Source: JAYPHU01 sp964611435 (GTDB taxonomy: Bacteria > Pseudomonadota > Alphaproteobacteria > Rhodospirillales > UBA2165). From it: 64,000 bases of DNA. Every line of letters begins with the position of its first letter. Within the stretch, counting starts at the first letter, position 1. Made by a program: the position numbers and the translations under genes. Location of the stretch: NCBI GenBank assembly GCA_964611435.1, contig CAZSXT010000007.1, positions 67,580-131,579 of the forward strand, given 5' to 3'. The notes under the pieces are model-generated. The model saw only the letters and a list, made by a program, of their open reading frames with translations, had not been told where the DNA came from and did not search any database. Positions 1 to 8,669 of the stretch are shown piece by piece.

Positions 1-1005
1 AACCTACCGCTAACGGCGCTGGGTACGGCGACCGTATTCGGTGCAATTTCGGGCTCCACGGCCGCCACCGTCGCGGCGGTCGGCAGTTTGATCTACAAGC
101 CGTTACGCGACGAAGGCTATTCCGAGAAATTTTCGACCGGCATGTTGACCTCTGCCGGTGCGATTTCCAACGTCATCCCGCCCTCCATCGCCATGATTTT
201 ATATGGTGCGGCGGCGGAGACATCGGTGGTGGAGCTTTTCGCCGCCGGCATCATCCCCGGCTTGCTGATCTCCGCTCTATTCGCGCTGTACATTTATCTT
301 CATGCACGGCGGAACGGGATCAAGGCTACCGGCCGGTTCAGTCTTGCCGAGTTTTTCGCTGCGACGAAGTACGGGGCCTGGGCCATCGGTGCGCCAGTCG
401 TCATCCTGGGCGGCATCTACACCGGCATTTTCTCGCCGACCGAGGCGGCCGGCGTGGCCTGCGTCTACGCCATGTTTGTGACCATGGCGATGTACAAGGA
501 GATTACCTTGCGGGAACTCTTCGATGTGGCCTCCCGCTCCATGTTCCTGACCGCACAGATTTTCATCATTGTCGCCGTCGCAGGGGTCTATTCCTGGTTG
601 CTGACCATCAGCGGCGCCGCCAACGCAGCCACCGAGTATATCGACGCGATGAATGTCGAGCCTTGGGTGATCCTCTTGGTCATCAACATCTTCCTGTTGC
701 TGATCGGCACGGTGTTGGACACCGCCTCTGCCATCCTGGTCCTCACACCGCTGCTGGTGCCCATCGCTCAAACTCTAGGGCTCGATCTCGTTCATTTCGG
801 CATCATCGTCGTTGTAAATTTAAGCATCGGCACCTTTACACCACCTTTTGGTTTGAACATTTTTGTTGCGCAAGCCGTGTTCAAGGCGCCCCTGTCCAGC
901 ATCTATCCAGGCTTGGCGCCGTTTATCCTGCTGGCCATCGCCGGACTGCTGATCATCACCTATGTGCCGGCCCTGTCTCTTTGGATTCTGCCACTTATTT
1001 TATAA
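1..1005 (+). CDS. TRAP transporter large permease (DctM type), 5' end cut off
   Basis: Large membrane subunit of a tripartite ATP-independent periplasmic (TRAP) transporter, which imports organic acids using the ion gradient. The reading frame is open from base 1. The first codons already give the family motif FGAISGSTAATVAAVG, so the gene begins upstream of the window; the TTG at 88 is an internal codon. The visible ~334 residues form a chain of hydrophobic segments with the conserved NVIPPSIAMILYG and GTFTPPFGLN stretches, matching the C-terminal three quarters of DctM. The binding protein gene follows after 66 bases. The small permease (DctQ) is presumably upstream. Substrate cannot be told from sequence. 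Confidence 0.93.
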   Translation, partial: NLPLTALGTATVFGAISGSTAATVAAVGSLIYKPLRDEGYSEKFSTGMLTSAGAISNVIPPSIAMILYGAAAETSVVELFAAGIIPGLLISALFALYIYLHARRNGIKATGRFSLAEFFAATKYGAWAIGAPVVILGGIYTGIFSPTEAAGVACVYAMFVTMAMYKEITLRELFDVASRSMFLTAQIFIIVAVAGVYSWLLTISGAANAATEYIDAMNVEPWVILLVINIFLLLIGTVLDTASAILVLTPLLVPIAQTLGLDLVHFGIIVVVNLSIGTFTPPFGLNIFVAQAVFKAPLSSIYPGLAPFILLAIAGLLIITYVPALSLWILPLIL

Positions 1006-1071
1006 GCCTCCACGGATTCCCTCATTGACCGGGACCTCCGTCCCTGGATAATCGCGCCCGGAGGTATATCC

Positions 1072-2160
1072 ATGCGTGGATTTTTGGTGGGCGGCGTTCT
1101 CGGCCTGATATTAGGAGTGATCCTGGCGGTGACCGGCCCTGGCGGACGCACTCCGATCCCAATCGAATCCGAAACCGGTACCGAGAAAGCGGAGGAACCT
1201 CAGAAGTGGCGGCTGGTTAGCGCATTTTCAGCGGAAGATTTCCATTCGGCGGGTGTAGCGGAGCTCCTCGCCAGCCGTCTATCTCTGGTTACCGACAAAA
1301 AACTCACCCTGGAACTCCATGGCGGCGGCGCCATCATCCCGTCCTTGGAGGTATTCGACGCCGTTGCCTCGGGCACCGTTGAAGCAGGTATTTCCAGCCC
1401 AGCCTATTGGGGCGCCAAGGCCGGCGAGCTGCAACTGTTTGGCGGCGTTCCCTTTGGCCCGGACGTGGTCGAATTCCTGGCCTGGTTCGAGACCGGCGGC
1501 GGTAATCGGCTGTTTACTGCCGCTTACCGAGAACACAATATCCATGCCATTCTCTGCGGGGTTTCCGGTCCCACCGGCGGCGGCTGGTACACAACGGATA
1601 TACGGGAACTCAGAGACTTGAAAGATAAGACCATCGCCGCGGTCGGTTTGACGGCAAAAGTTTTGGAACGGCTCGGCGCGCAACCTGTCCGGCTGGCCAG
1701 TCAGGATATATTTCCGGCGCTGAGGCGGGGAGAAATCGCCGGGGCGACCTTTCCGATACCACACCTGGATCAAAGCGAGGACTTGCCCAAGGCAGCGAAG
1801 CATTTTTACTTCCCGGGCTGGTCACAGCCGTTCAGCACCTTGGATCTGTTGATCAATCTCGGCAAATGGAACGCGCTGCCTGCCAAAATCCGCGCTGATA
1901 TCGAGCAAGTCTGCTCCATGTCGGTGATCGACAGCCTCGCCCAAAGCGAGGGACGCCGCTTCGCCATCCTTAAGTTTCTGGTCAAACGTGACGTGGTGGT
2001 GAAGCGCTGGCCCAGCAATATCACCGATGGTCTCCGGACGGCTTGGCAAAAGGAACGCCGGCGGCTAAAAACCAATGACAAGGCCTTCCAACAGACTTGG
2101 CGGTCCTTGACTAAATTCCGGGAAGACTATGCGATTTGGCGGGAACTTGGGTATCTCTAA
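1072..2160 (+). CDS. TRAP transporter substrate-binding protein (DctP type)
   Basis: Extracytoplasmic solute receptor that should hand substrate to the DctM-type permease encoded just upstream. The 362-residue product starts with a hydrophobic segment (about residues 3-22, ending near TGPGG) that looks like a signal anchor. After it comes a DctP-like fold: WRLVSAFSAEDFHSAGVAEL, a central VEAGISSPAYWGAK strand and a hinge region near LRDLKDKTIAAVGLTAKVLE. The sequence lacks an obvious lipobox Cys, so the protein may stay tethered by its N-terminus. An AGGTAT-like ribosome site lies just before ATG 1072. Substrate is unknown; C4-dicarboxylates, keto acids and sulfonates are all possible for this family. 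Confidence 0.85.
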   Translation: MRGFLVGGVLGLILGVILAVTGPGGRTPIPIESETGTEKAEEPQKWRLVSAFSAEDFHSAGVAELLASRLSLVTDKKLTLELHGGGAIIPSLEVFDAVASGTVEAGISSPAYWGAKAGELQLFGGVPFGPDVVEFLAWFETGGGNRLFTAAYREHNIHAILCGVSGPTGGGWYTTDIRELRDLKDKTIAAVGLTAKVLERLGAQPVRLASQDIFPALRRGEIAGATFPIPHLDQSEDLPKAAKHFYFPGWSQPFSTLDLLINLGKWNALPAKIRADIEQVCSMSVIDSLAQSEGRRFAILKFLVKRDVVVKRWPSNITDGLRTAWQKERRRLKTNDKAFQQTWRSLTKFREDYAIWRELGYL

Positions 2161-2283
2161 ACCCAACACAGGATCGTGGTTTGATCGTGAGCAGTTGCCA
2201 AATTAGGAACACATTGTTAGACGATACGCATTGCCCGGGCGCAAGAACCGGCATCCCGAATAGAGCATTCAACTGGAGATAAA

Positions 2284-2676
2284 ATGATGTTGCGTAAAAC
2301 TGTTGTCACTACCGGCCTGGTGCTGTCCGCCCTGGTACTGGCCAACCCGGCGTCGGCCGCCGGCGATGCCGCTAAGGGTAAGAAAGCCTTCAACAAGTGC
2401 AAAGCCTGTCACACCGTCCAGGCCGGCAAGCATAAGACCGGCCCGTCTCTGGCCGGCGTGATCGGCCGCAAAGCCGGCACGGCGGGTGGCTTTACCCGCT
2501 ACAAGGGGCTGAAGGGCGCCGATTGGACCTGGGACGAGGCAACCCTGGACGCCTATTTGACCGATCCAAAGAAATTCACAAAGTCCAAAACCGGCAAGAA
2601 TTCCGCGATGGTCGTCAAAACAAAACGGAAATCCACACGGGCCGATCTGATTGCTTATCTGAAAAGCCTGAAATAG
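2284..2676 (+). CDS. Class I c-type cytochrome, periplasmic
   Basis: Small soluble electron carrier of the cytochrome c2/c552 kind. The 130-residue product has a signal peptide (about residues 1-25, cut after NPASAA). The mature part starts GDAAKGKKAFNKCKACH, whose CxxCH motif binds one heme covalently. The distal axial Met is probably the one in GKNSAMVVK near residue 109. The C-terminal helix RADLIAYLKSLK is typical. GGAG lies a few bases before ATG 2284. The gene stands alone between two transporter genes with a likely terminator behind it. The high lysine content is common in periplasmic cytochromes that dock to acidic partners. Confidence 0.92.
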   Translation: MMLRKTVVTTGLVLSALVLANPASAAGDAAKGKKAFNKCKACHTVQAGKHKTGPSLAGVIGRKAGTAGGFTRYKGLKGADWTWDEATLDAYLTDPKKFTKSKTGKNSAMVVKTKRKSTRADLIAYLKSLK

Positions 2677-2705
2677 CTCATTCGCGGGCAAGCAGACAGT
2701 TTCAA

Positions 2706-2735
2706 AGGGCCGGCTCCCACAAGGACCGGCCCTTC
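2706..2735. terminator. Bidirectional hairpin between convergent genes
   Basis: A perfect 9-bp inverted repeat (AAGGGCCGG ... CCGGCCCTT) with a ~12-base loop sits between the cytochrome c stop and the end of the convergent TAXI gene. On the minus strand the stem is followed by a short T run. No long T tract follows on the plus strand, so termination there may be weak. Confidence 0.6.
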
Positions 2736-2744
2736 CGCATGGGA

Positions 2745-3743
2745 CTACAGAAGGCCTTTTTCCTTGAAATATTTCACGGCGCCCCGATGCATCGGCGCGG
2801 ACAATCCATCCTTCGCCATTTTCTTACGGGTCAGGGTCCGAAAGGCCGGATGCAGCTTCTTGAAGGACTTCATATTTTCCATAACCGAGCGGGTCAGCTC
2901 ATAGACCACCTGGGAGTTCATGCTTGACCGCGTGACCAACGTGGCCATGACACCAAACGTGGTGACGTGTTTCCTATTCGTTTTGTAAGTGCCCTGGGGA
3001 ATTGTCGCAAAAGCATAGTAGGGATACTTGGCGACCAGAGCCTTTTCCACGTTGCTATTGAGATCAATAATTTGCGCACCGCAATTATCCGTGGCGATGG
3101 CCACGCCGATATTGGGGACGCCAACTGTATAACCATAGGCATCGATTTTGCCGTCACACAGCGCCTTGGATTGTTCCGTCGACGTCAGTTAGGTAACCCG
3201 GCCAAAATCCTTGAACGATATGCCGTGCGCCCGCATGAGCGCCTCCATTGTTCCGCGATGTCCGGAACCGGGGTCGCCGACATTCACACGCTTCCCCTTC
3301 AGGTCCGACCAGCGCCGGATTTTGGTGCTGAGCCCGACGATCAAGTGGAACGGCTCCGGATGAATAGAAAACACGGCCCGAAGGTTGTCGAACTTCTTCC
3401 CCCTGAATTTACTGCTGCCCCGATAGGCGTGATACTGCCAATCTGATTGAACAATACCAAAATCAAGAACTCCCTCCTTGATCTTGCCGATGTTGAAGAT
3501 TGATCCGTCCGTCGACGGGGCAGAGCAACGAAGGTTGACGACTCTGCCTCGGTGCGTCACCCGCTTGGCCTTGGTGTTTACCATCCTGCAGATAGCATTG
3601 CCGGCAGAAAAATAGACCCCGGTGGGCCCGCCCGTGCCAATTTGGATGATCCGCTGTGTTTGGGCTTCGGCCATTCCGTTGCCGACGATCAGCATGGCCG
3701 CTGACAGGCTCAGTCCGAATGCGAAATTACCGGAAAATTTCAT
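2745..3743 (-). pseudogene. TAXI-family TRAP solute receptor, interrupted by an in-frame TAA
   Basis: Read through, this frame gives a ~332-residue TAXI (TRAP-associated extracytoplasmic immunogenic) receptor. It has a signal peptide at residues 1-27 (ending AEAQ), then IQIGTGGPTGVYFSAG, which is the family signature, and later LKGKRVNVGDPGSGHRGT. Codon 185 (bases 3191-3189) is TAA. The same frame continues straight on with LTSTEQSKALCDGKIDAYGY, also a strong TAXI signature, through to KYFKEKGLL. No frameshift is needed; one base change explains the break. Either the gene is a young pseudogene, or the base is a sequencing error. No TAXI-type fused permease lies nearby, so its transport partner would be elsewhere. 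Confidence 0.85.
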
Positions 3744-3958
3744 GGTGTAGCGCTCCTTTTTCCTGGCCTGATGATCAGCCCAGGCAAAACGACTTCCACT
3801 TCTAATTCAGCCTAGACCAGCACAAACCGCTCCGACAAGGGAATTCCCTAACGCAGCCTCCACGGAAGACATCCGGACGGTCGCGTGATTGCCCGTCTGG
3901 ATACAAAAAGTTAGGATGCGTCACCATTTCGAGGGACCATCAAAAGGCTTTTATCTCC

Positions 3959-4474
3959 ATGGACATTAAGGACCATATTCGTAGCATTCCCGATTTTCCG
4001 AAACCCGGAATCCTGTTCTATGACATTTCCACACTTTGCGCCCATCCGGACGCCTGGCAGGTTACCATGGGACGGTTGGCCAAGATTGTCAGCCGGCATC
4101 AGCCGGATGTGCTGGCCGGGATCGAATCTCGCGGATTTCTGGTCGCTGCGCCGCTGGCGCTGAAATTAGGCCTTGGTTTCATCATGGCGCGCAAGCAGGG
4201 CAAACTGCCAGGTGAAACGGTCAGCCACGAGTACGACCTGGAATATGGCACTGACACGATCGAAATTCAGGCCGACGCCATTGAACCGGGCCAGCGCGTG
4301 GTCATCTTGGACGACCTGTTAGCGACCGGCGGCACCTTGAATGCTGCGGTCGAGCTATTCAGAAAAGTCGGCGCCGAAGTGGTCGGAAGCGCCTGCATCG
4401 TGGAGCTCAGCTTCCTGAAAGGGCGGGATAAGCTGGATATCCCGTGCGACACGCTGGTCACATACGACGAGTAG
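3959..4474 (+). CDS. apt: Adenine phosphoribosyltransferase
   Basis: Cytosolic purine salvage enzyme that joins adenine to PRPP to make AMP. The 171-residue product has the usual Apt length and order: DHIRSIPDFPKPGILFYDIS at the N-terminus, GIESRGFLVAAPLA for the hood region, the flexible-loop ARKQGKLPGETVSHEYDLEYG, and the PRPP-binding motif VVILDDLLATGGT near residues 113-125. The start ATG 3959 is the first in frame and gives the standard N-terminus; the ribosome site in front of it is weak. It is divergent from the TAXI gene, with 215 bases between that hold both promoter regions and nothing else I can name. The next gene begins 45 bases downstream. Confidence 0.96.
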   Translation: MDIKDHIRSIPDFPKPGILFYDISTLCAHPDAWQVTMGRLAKIVSRHQPDVLAGIESRGFLVAAPLALKLGLGFIMARKQGKLPGETVSHEYDLEYGTDTIEIQADAIEPGQRVVILDDLLATGGTLNAAVELFRKVGAEVVGSACIVELSFLKGRDKLDIPCDTLVTYDE

Positions 4475-4519
4475 GTGCTCGCAAGATCAAGATCCACCAA
4501 TCAGAGGAAGGAAGTCAAA

Positions 4520-5575
4520 ATGACTGCAGTAGCGTCCGGGCCCAAAGTCCACCTTGTCGGTAGTGTGCCATTGAACACGGCGGAGGAAGTCTTCACCCAA
4601 GTGAGCGCCGCTGTGGGAACCCATTTGTGCCGCCTCCCCGACGGGGAAACCGGCAGCCGCAAGGGTTGGATCGCGCAAATTCAGCGCCGCCTCGCCGATC
4701 ACCCAAATTTTGAACCCGACGATTCCATCCCGCCGTTTCAGTTCAAGCAATGGGACGGCAAAGTGGTCCGGGAATATCCGCTGATCCGTCTCACCGAGGG
4801 TACGGACGTTGATAGTGTCACCTTCGATGCCGGGTATGCGGATGACGCCATCGCTTCCTTTGCCGAGTTCGAGAAGATGCAGGCGGCGGGTAAAATTCCA
4901 GCGGGCGTCCGGTTCCAGGTTAGCCTGCCAAGCCCTCTGGCGCCCACCTATAACTATTGCTCGCCGGCGCACCGGGCGAATTTCCTGCGCATTTTCGAGA
5001 GGTCCCTGATCGCCGACCTTAACCGGATCGCCGCGGCCATTCCCCACGACAAACTGGCGATACAGTGGGACATTTGTCAGGAAGTCCTGGTATTCGAGGA
5101 CTACTACCTGGCCCGGCCCGATGACTATAAACAAGAGGCCTTTGAACAGTTTGGCCGGATCGGCGACGCCGTACCGGCGGATGTCGAGGTCGGCTACCAC
5201 CTCTGCTATGGCAGCCCCATGGACGAACACGTGATCCAACCGAAAGATGCGGCGATCCTGGCGGAAATTTCCCAAGGCATCGTTGATCACGTGAAACGGC
5301 CGATGCAATTCATCCATATCCCGGTACCAAAGGATAGGACCGATAACGCCTACTACCAGCCGTTGGACGCCTTAAACCTGCCGGCGGTGACCGAGTTCTA
5401 TTTGGGATTAGTCCACGACGGGGATGACGACGGTAATCGGACGCGGCTGGAGCGTGCTCAAGCCCACTGCAGGGTCGATGGCGTCGCGACGGAATGCGGC
5501 TGGGGCCGGGGTGCGCCGGAACGAGTGCCCGGCATCCTGTCCGCCCACGCCAATACTATCGGCTATTTCGGTTAG
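4520..5575 (+). CDS. MetE/UROD-like TIM-barrel protein of unknown substrate
   Basis: The 351-residue product resembles the C-terminal barrel of cobalamin-independent methionine synthase. An HxC pair in GYHLCYGS (about residues 226-228) and a late Cys in ATECGWGRG (about 325) fit the MetE zinc ligands, which bind and activate a thiol acceptor. The N-terminus VHLVGSVPLNTAEEVF and DGETGSRKGW also fit the family. The Glu that normally supplies another zinc ligand is not obvious. ATG 4520 is chosen over an upstream GTG at 4475 because GAGGAAGGAA lies right before it. It follows apt closely and may share its transcript. It is too short for full MetE and lacks the folate-binding N-terminal barrel, so a methyl or alkyl transfer to another thiol is more likely than methionine synthesis. 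Confidence 0.6.
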   Translation: MTAVASGPKVHLVGSVPLNTAEEVFTQVSAAVGTHLCRLPDGETGSRKGWIAQIQRRLADHPNFEPDDSIPPFQFKQWDGKVVREYPLIRLTEGTDVDSVTFDAGYADDAIASFAEFEKMQAAGKIPAGVRFQVSLPSPLAPTYNYCSPAHRANFLRIFERSLIADLNRIAAAIPHDKLAIQWDICQEVLVFEDYYLARPDDYKQEAFEQFGRIGDAVPADVEVGYHLCYGSPMDEHVIQPKDAAILAEISQGIVDHVKRPMQFIHIPVPKDRTDNAYYQPLDALNLPAVTEFYLGLVHDGDDDGNRTRLERAQAHCRVDGVATECGWGRGAPERVPGILSAHANTIGYFG

Positions 5576-5584
5576 GCGGCGCAA

Positions 5585-6829
5585 TCAATCGTGATCGTGG
5601 TGATGACCGGATACTTCGTAGTGCCGGCGTAACAGATCAATGCCGTAGTCATTGCCGTTGGGCGTGCGGATGATTGTATGCACGTGGAACTTTTGCGGTT
5701 CCTTGTTGGTCAGGAATACGCCCGTGTGCAGATCGAACTCAATGAACACGACCGGGCTCTGGATGCGATAATAAAAGGCGTCCGCCTCCCCCATACCGCC
5801 AATCCAGCAGAAATGGGTGTCGCCCAAGTGCCGTTCCACATCGCCCATTTTCGCCGCCAGCGGTCCGGCGGGCAATATATTCAGGTAGGCTTGGGTTAGG
5901 TCCAGCAGGGTCTGTTGTTCGGCCTTCGACATGTCGCCCGCTTTCAACCCCTCATAAGGAACGATCCGGTTATCCTGATGCGCGCCGCCCATATGCAGAT
6001 GATCGGCATAGTGCCACCGGCCTTCGGGCAAATCCCCGCCGATCACGGACTGATACACGATGGCTCGGTCCCGCTTTTTGGGCGGCAGCCCCCGCATCAA
6101 TTCAAGCCCGAGCCGCTCTTCATCCTCGAACAGACTGAGGCCCGCGTGAGGCCCCTGGTCCGCAAAGGCCGGCTCTGCACCGAAGAAGGACGGCGTCAGC
6201 ACCATCTGATCCTTAAAGACAAAACAGCTGAGACATAGATGATGGCCGAACAGTTGCCAGCCCCAGGGCTCCTCCGTTGAGGGTATGCCGAACAGGCAAA
6301 ATTTAAAACTCCACTCGCCAAGCACGCCCGAATAACCGATCAGATCGCCTAGGAAACCATTGAGCCGCATGACGCCGAGTGTGCGCTCGTATCCTATTTC
6401 GCTGAGGCTCGCCTTGATCACGTTCATGACCTCGCCTCGAACGGACTCTCCATTGCCGTCGAGCCGCAGTCCGTGCTTCTCCAGCAAGAGTTCCGTGTTT
6501 TGCCACTGCTGCCACATTTCCGAGTCGATCGGGAAATGGCCAAGTTCCCGCTGTTCCGGGGACAAGGCGGAAAGGAGCTTTCCGGCGGCTTCCACCATCG
6601 CTGCCGTGGGCGCATTCTCACCACGGATGGAATAGAGACCGGGAAGGACCTCGCCCGTCGCCGTTACGCCCTTGAACGGGTCCGCCGACAGCTCAGCCCA
6701 TAGATTGATCAGTCCCTGCAAACGCGGCCGATCAATGCGCTCGGCCGTATGCGCCTCAGCGGTCATGCCAGCCGGATATTGGTCTGGCAGATAAGGCCGG
6801 TAGTCGGGACGGATTAATTTATGTGTCAT
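5585..6829 (-). CDS. DUF3500 domain protein
   Basis: A 414-residue protein whose whole length matches the DUF3500 family in layout. The middle holds EWSFKFCLFGIPSTEEPWGW followed by QLFGHHLCLSCFVFKDQMV, the most recognisable part of the family. There is also HMGGAHQDNRIVPYEGL and the C-terminal FIEFDLHTGVFLTNKEPQ. The tail HHHDHD is His-rich. No signal peptide is seen. The molecular role of the family is not established to my knowledge; the conserved His residues suggest metal binding, but that is inference. It converges on the MetE-like gene, with only 9 bases between the stop codons. Confidence 0.85.
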   Translation of the reverse strand: MTHKLIRPDYRPYLPDQYPAGMTAEAHTAERIDRPRLQGLINLWAELSADPFKGVTATGEVLPGLYSIRGENAPTAAMVEAAGKLLSALSPEQRELGHFPIDSEMWQQWQNTELLLEKHGLRLDGNGESVRGEVMNVIKASLSEIGYERTLGVMRLNGFLGDLIGYSGVLGEWSFKFCLFGIPSTEEPWGWQLFGHHLCLSCFVFKDQMVLTPSFFGAEPAFADQGPHAGLSLFEDEERLGLELMRGLPPKKRDRAIVYQSVIGGDLPEGRWHYADHLHMGGAHQDNRIVPYEGLKAGDMSKAEQQTLLDLTQAYLNILPAGPLAAKMGDVERHLGDTHFCWIGGMGEADAFYYRIQSPVVFIEFDLHTGVFLTNKEPQKFHVHTIIRTPNGNDYGIDLLRRHYEVSGHHHDHD

Positions 6830-6859
6830 TTGGGTACTAGCTTATCCCGGCATGGCCGC

Positions 6860-7851
6860 TTAGTCGATCCAGCCGAACCGGGACTTCATCGTACCGGGGA
6901 TGGCGGCGGACGCCCGCGCTTTCTGTTCCCCGGATAGGGCGGAGACCCATTCGTCGGTCTGCCCGCTCCGGAAATTCGCCGTCTCGCGCCGCGTGGTTTC
7001 ATCCAGATGAGGATGGGAGACCCCCCCCCGGGTCAATCCCCCAATGGACCAAGAGCTTGTCAAAGAAGACGCCTTCATCCGCTTTCATATCTTCAAAGCT
7101 GGAGAACAATATTCCCGGCAGCTGTTCTTCGGCAGCGAGCCAGCCTTCGACCCAGGTCACCAGTTTCGGCAAATGATGATCCACACACCAATCCGCTTTT
7201 TCCTCGAACGAATGGCCCAGCCAATCGGCCGGCGCGTCCTGGAAAAACATCTTCTGACCATGGGTCTGAAACTCCGCATCAAGATAGTGCAGCCAGGACA
7301 CCATGGCTTGTCGGGGATCGCGGACATTGACCACCGGCGCCAGGCCAGCGGCCTTCAACAGCTCCAGCGTAACCGGCTTTGCATCCAGGTGCTCCTGGGA
7401 CACGCCGCCGAACGTCATCAGATACTGGAACTGGGCCAGCACCAGGTGATCATCCGGAAAATCGGACAGAGAGGTCCGCACCATGGGCAGCCCAAGCCCT
7501 TCCGCCAAAGTCCGCCACAGATATACGCTGCCGGACCGCGGCATGGTCACCAGCATTAATGATTGCGGACCACCCATGTCTGGCACGCCTTTGATAAAAG
7601 ACGGCGGCGCTCGCGGGATCACTCGCCTGACGATACGCACGCCCGGCCTCCCAATACATCCGACCCTGCTGCTCTTTGCTCAACTCGTCGATCGACGCCA
7701 GCTCCTCGTAAGTCTCCGCCGCCTCTAAATGAAAGCCGGTCTCCGTATACCGCGCCGCAAGAATGAGCCTCGCCTGCACGTCCGGCGGCCAATCCTCACC
7801 CGGTCCCGTATGATCTAACTCAGTCACCACAGAGGATTCGCGCAGATGCAT
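6860..7851 (-). pseudogene. TPR-sulfotransferase, split by two likely frameshifts
   Basis: Three consecutive minus-strand pieces look like one gene. The first (from ATG 7851) gives a TPR-like segment, e.g. ARYTETGFHLEAAETYEELA and YWEAGRAYRQASDPASAAVF. The second, in another frame from about 7600, gives a P-loop sulfotransferase start LMLVTMPRSGSVYLW (5'-PAPS motif) and NVRDPRQAMVSWLHYLD (3'-phosphate motif). It runs off-frame at a tract of nine C on the plus strand (7021-7029). With eight, the protein would continue VSHPHLDETTRRETANF to SRFGWID at 6860. The first shift near 7590 is less certain: the TPR part and the sulfotransferase could be separate genes. The G9 tract could be a true mutation, a slippage-prone switch or a read error. 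Confidence 0.7.
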
Positions 7852-7971
7852 CTTTCGCACAAGCAGAAAAGCCAGAATTGTTCCCGTGCGGCATTTGACC
7901 CCGGTTTCCGGGCGGGTTTGTTTGTGCTGTAATTTGCGAAATGGTTCGCGCCGGCCGGAGGAAAGTCTCTC

Positions 7972-8655
7972 GTGGAACAGGACCCGTATTCGCCGCTTCG
8001 TCAGATGATGGTTCAGATTATCGCGTCTCATGCGGCCGCCACCGGCGAGGTGACCGGCAGATCCGCGTTTGACCCGAAGGTCCTGGCCGCCATGGAAGAG
8101 GTTCCCCGCCATGAATTTGTCCCTGCCGAAATCCGCGCTTATGCCCACTCGGATGGCCCCCTGCCGATCGGCTTCGACAAAACCATCTCTCAGCCGTTTA
8201 TCACGGCGCTGATGACCGATGCGTTGGACGTCGGCGAAGACGACACGGTGTTGGAGATCGGTACCGGGCTCGGCTATCACACAGCGATTCTCAGCCGGCT
8301 CGCCAAGCTGGTCTATACCGTGGAGATTGTCGAAGACCTGGCAGAACTGGCTTGGGCGCACTTTGAAGAAATGGGCGCGACGAACATTCAATGGAAACTC
8401 GGCAACGGCTACAACGGCTGGCCGGAGCATGCGCCCTATGATCGGATCATTGTCGCCGCGGCCTCCGAACTGGCGCCCCCGGCGCTGATCAAACAGTTGA
8501 AGCCCGGGGGTAAGATGGTCGTCCCCGCGGGCCTAGATGACGCACAGCAATTGCTCCTGGTCGAGAAAGACACCGCTGGCAAAACCAAAACCCGTGATAT
8601 CCTGGCCGTCCGCTTCGCCCTGCTGGAGGGCGTCGAAGACCACAAAAGCATCTAG
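7972..8655 (+). CDS. pcm: Protein-L-isoaspartate O-methyltransferase
   Basis: SAM-dependent cytosolic repair enzyme that methylates isoaspartyl residues in aged proteins so they can revert. The 227-residue product shows VPRHEFVPAEIRAYAHSDGP and the substrate-loop region FDKTISQPFITALM. The SAM-binding motif VLEIGTGLGYHTAIL is near residues 91-105, and the later YDRIIVAAASELAPPALIKQ completes the family pattern. Start is GTG 7972, with GGAGG nine bases upstream; the next ATG would cut into the conserved N-terminus. A 120-base gap separates it from the divergent broken sulfotransferase. The DUF2461 gene follows after 14 bases and probably shares its transcript. Confidence 0.93.
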   Translation: MEQDPYSPLRQMMVQIIASHAAATGEVTGRSAFDPKVLAAMEEVPRHEFVPAEIRAYAHSDGPLPIGFDKTISQPFITALMTDALDVGEDDTVLEIGTGLGYHTAILSRLAKLVYTVEIVEDLAELAWAHFEEMGATNIQWKLGNGYNGWPEHAPYDRIIVAAASELAPPALIKQLKPGGKMVVPAGLDDAQQLLLVEKDTAGKTKTRDILAVRFALLEGVEDHKSI

Positions 8656-8669
8656 AGAGGACCCCTACC

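Noticed and set aside
3189..3191. Stop-codon readthrough or selenocysteine at the TAA of the TAXI gene
   Set aside because: TAA is not a selenocysteine codon, no following hairpin stands out and the family has no known recoding; mutation or error is simpler.
7852..8430. Upstream extension of the TPR segment frame on the minus strand
   Set aside because: It is antisense to pcm and has no TPR pattern; the TPR-like sequence starts at ATG 7851.
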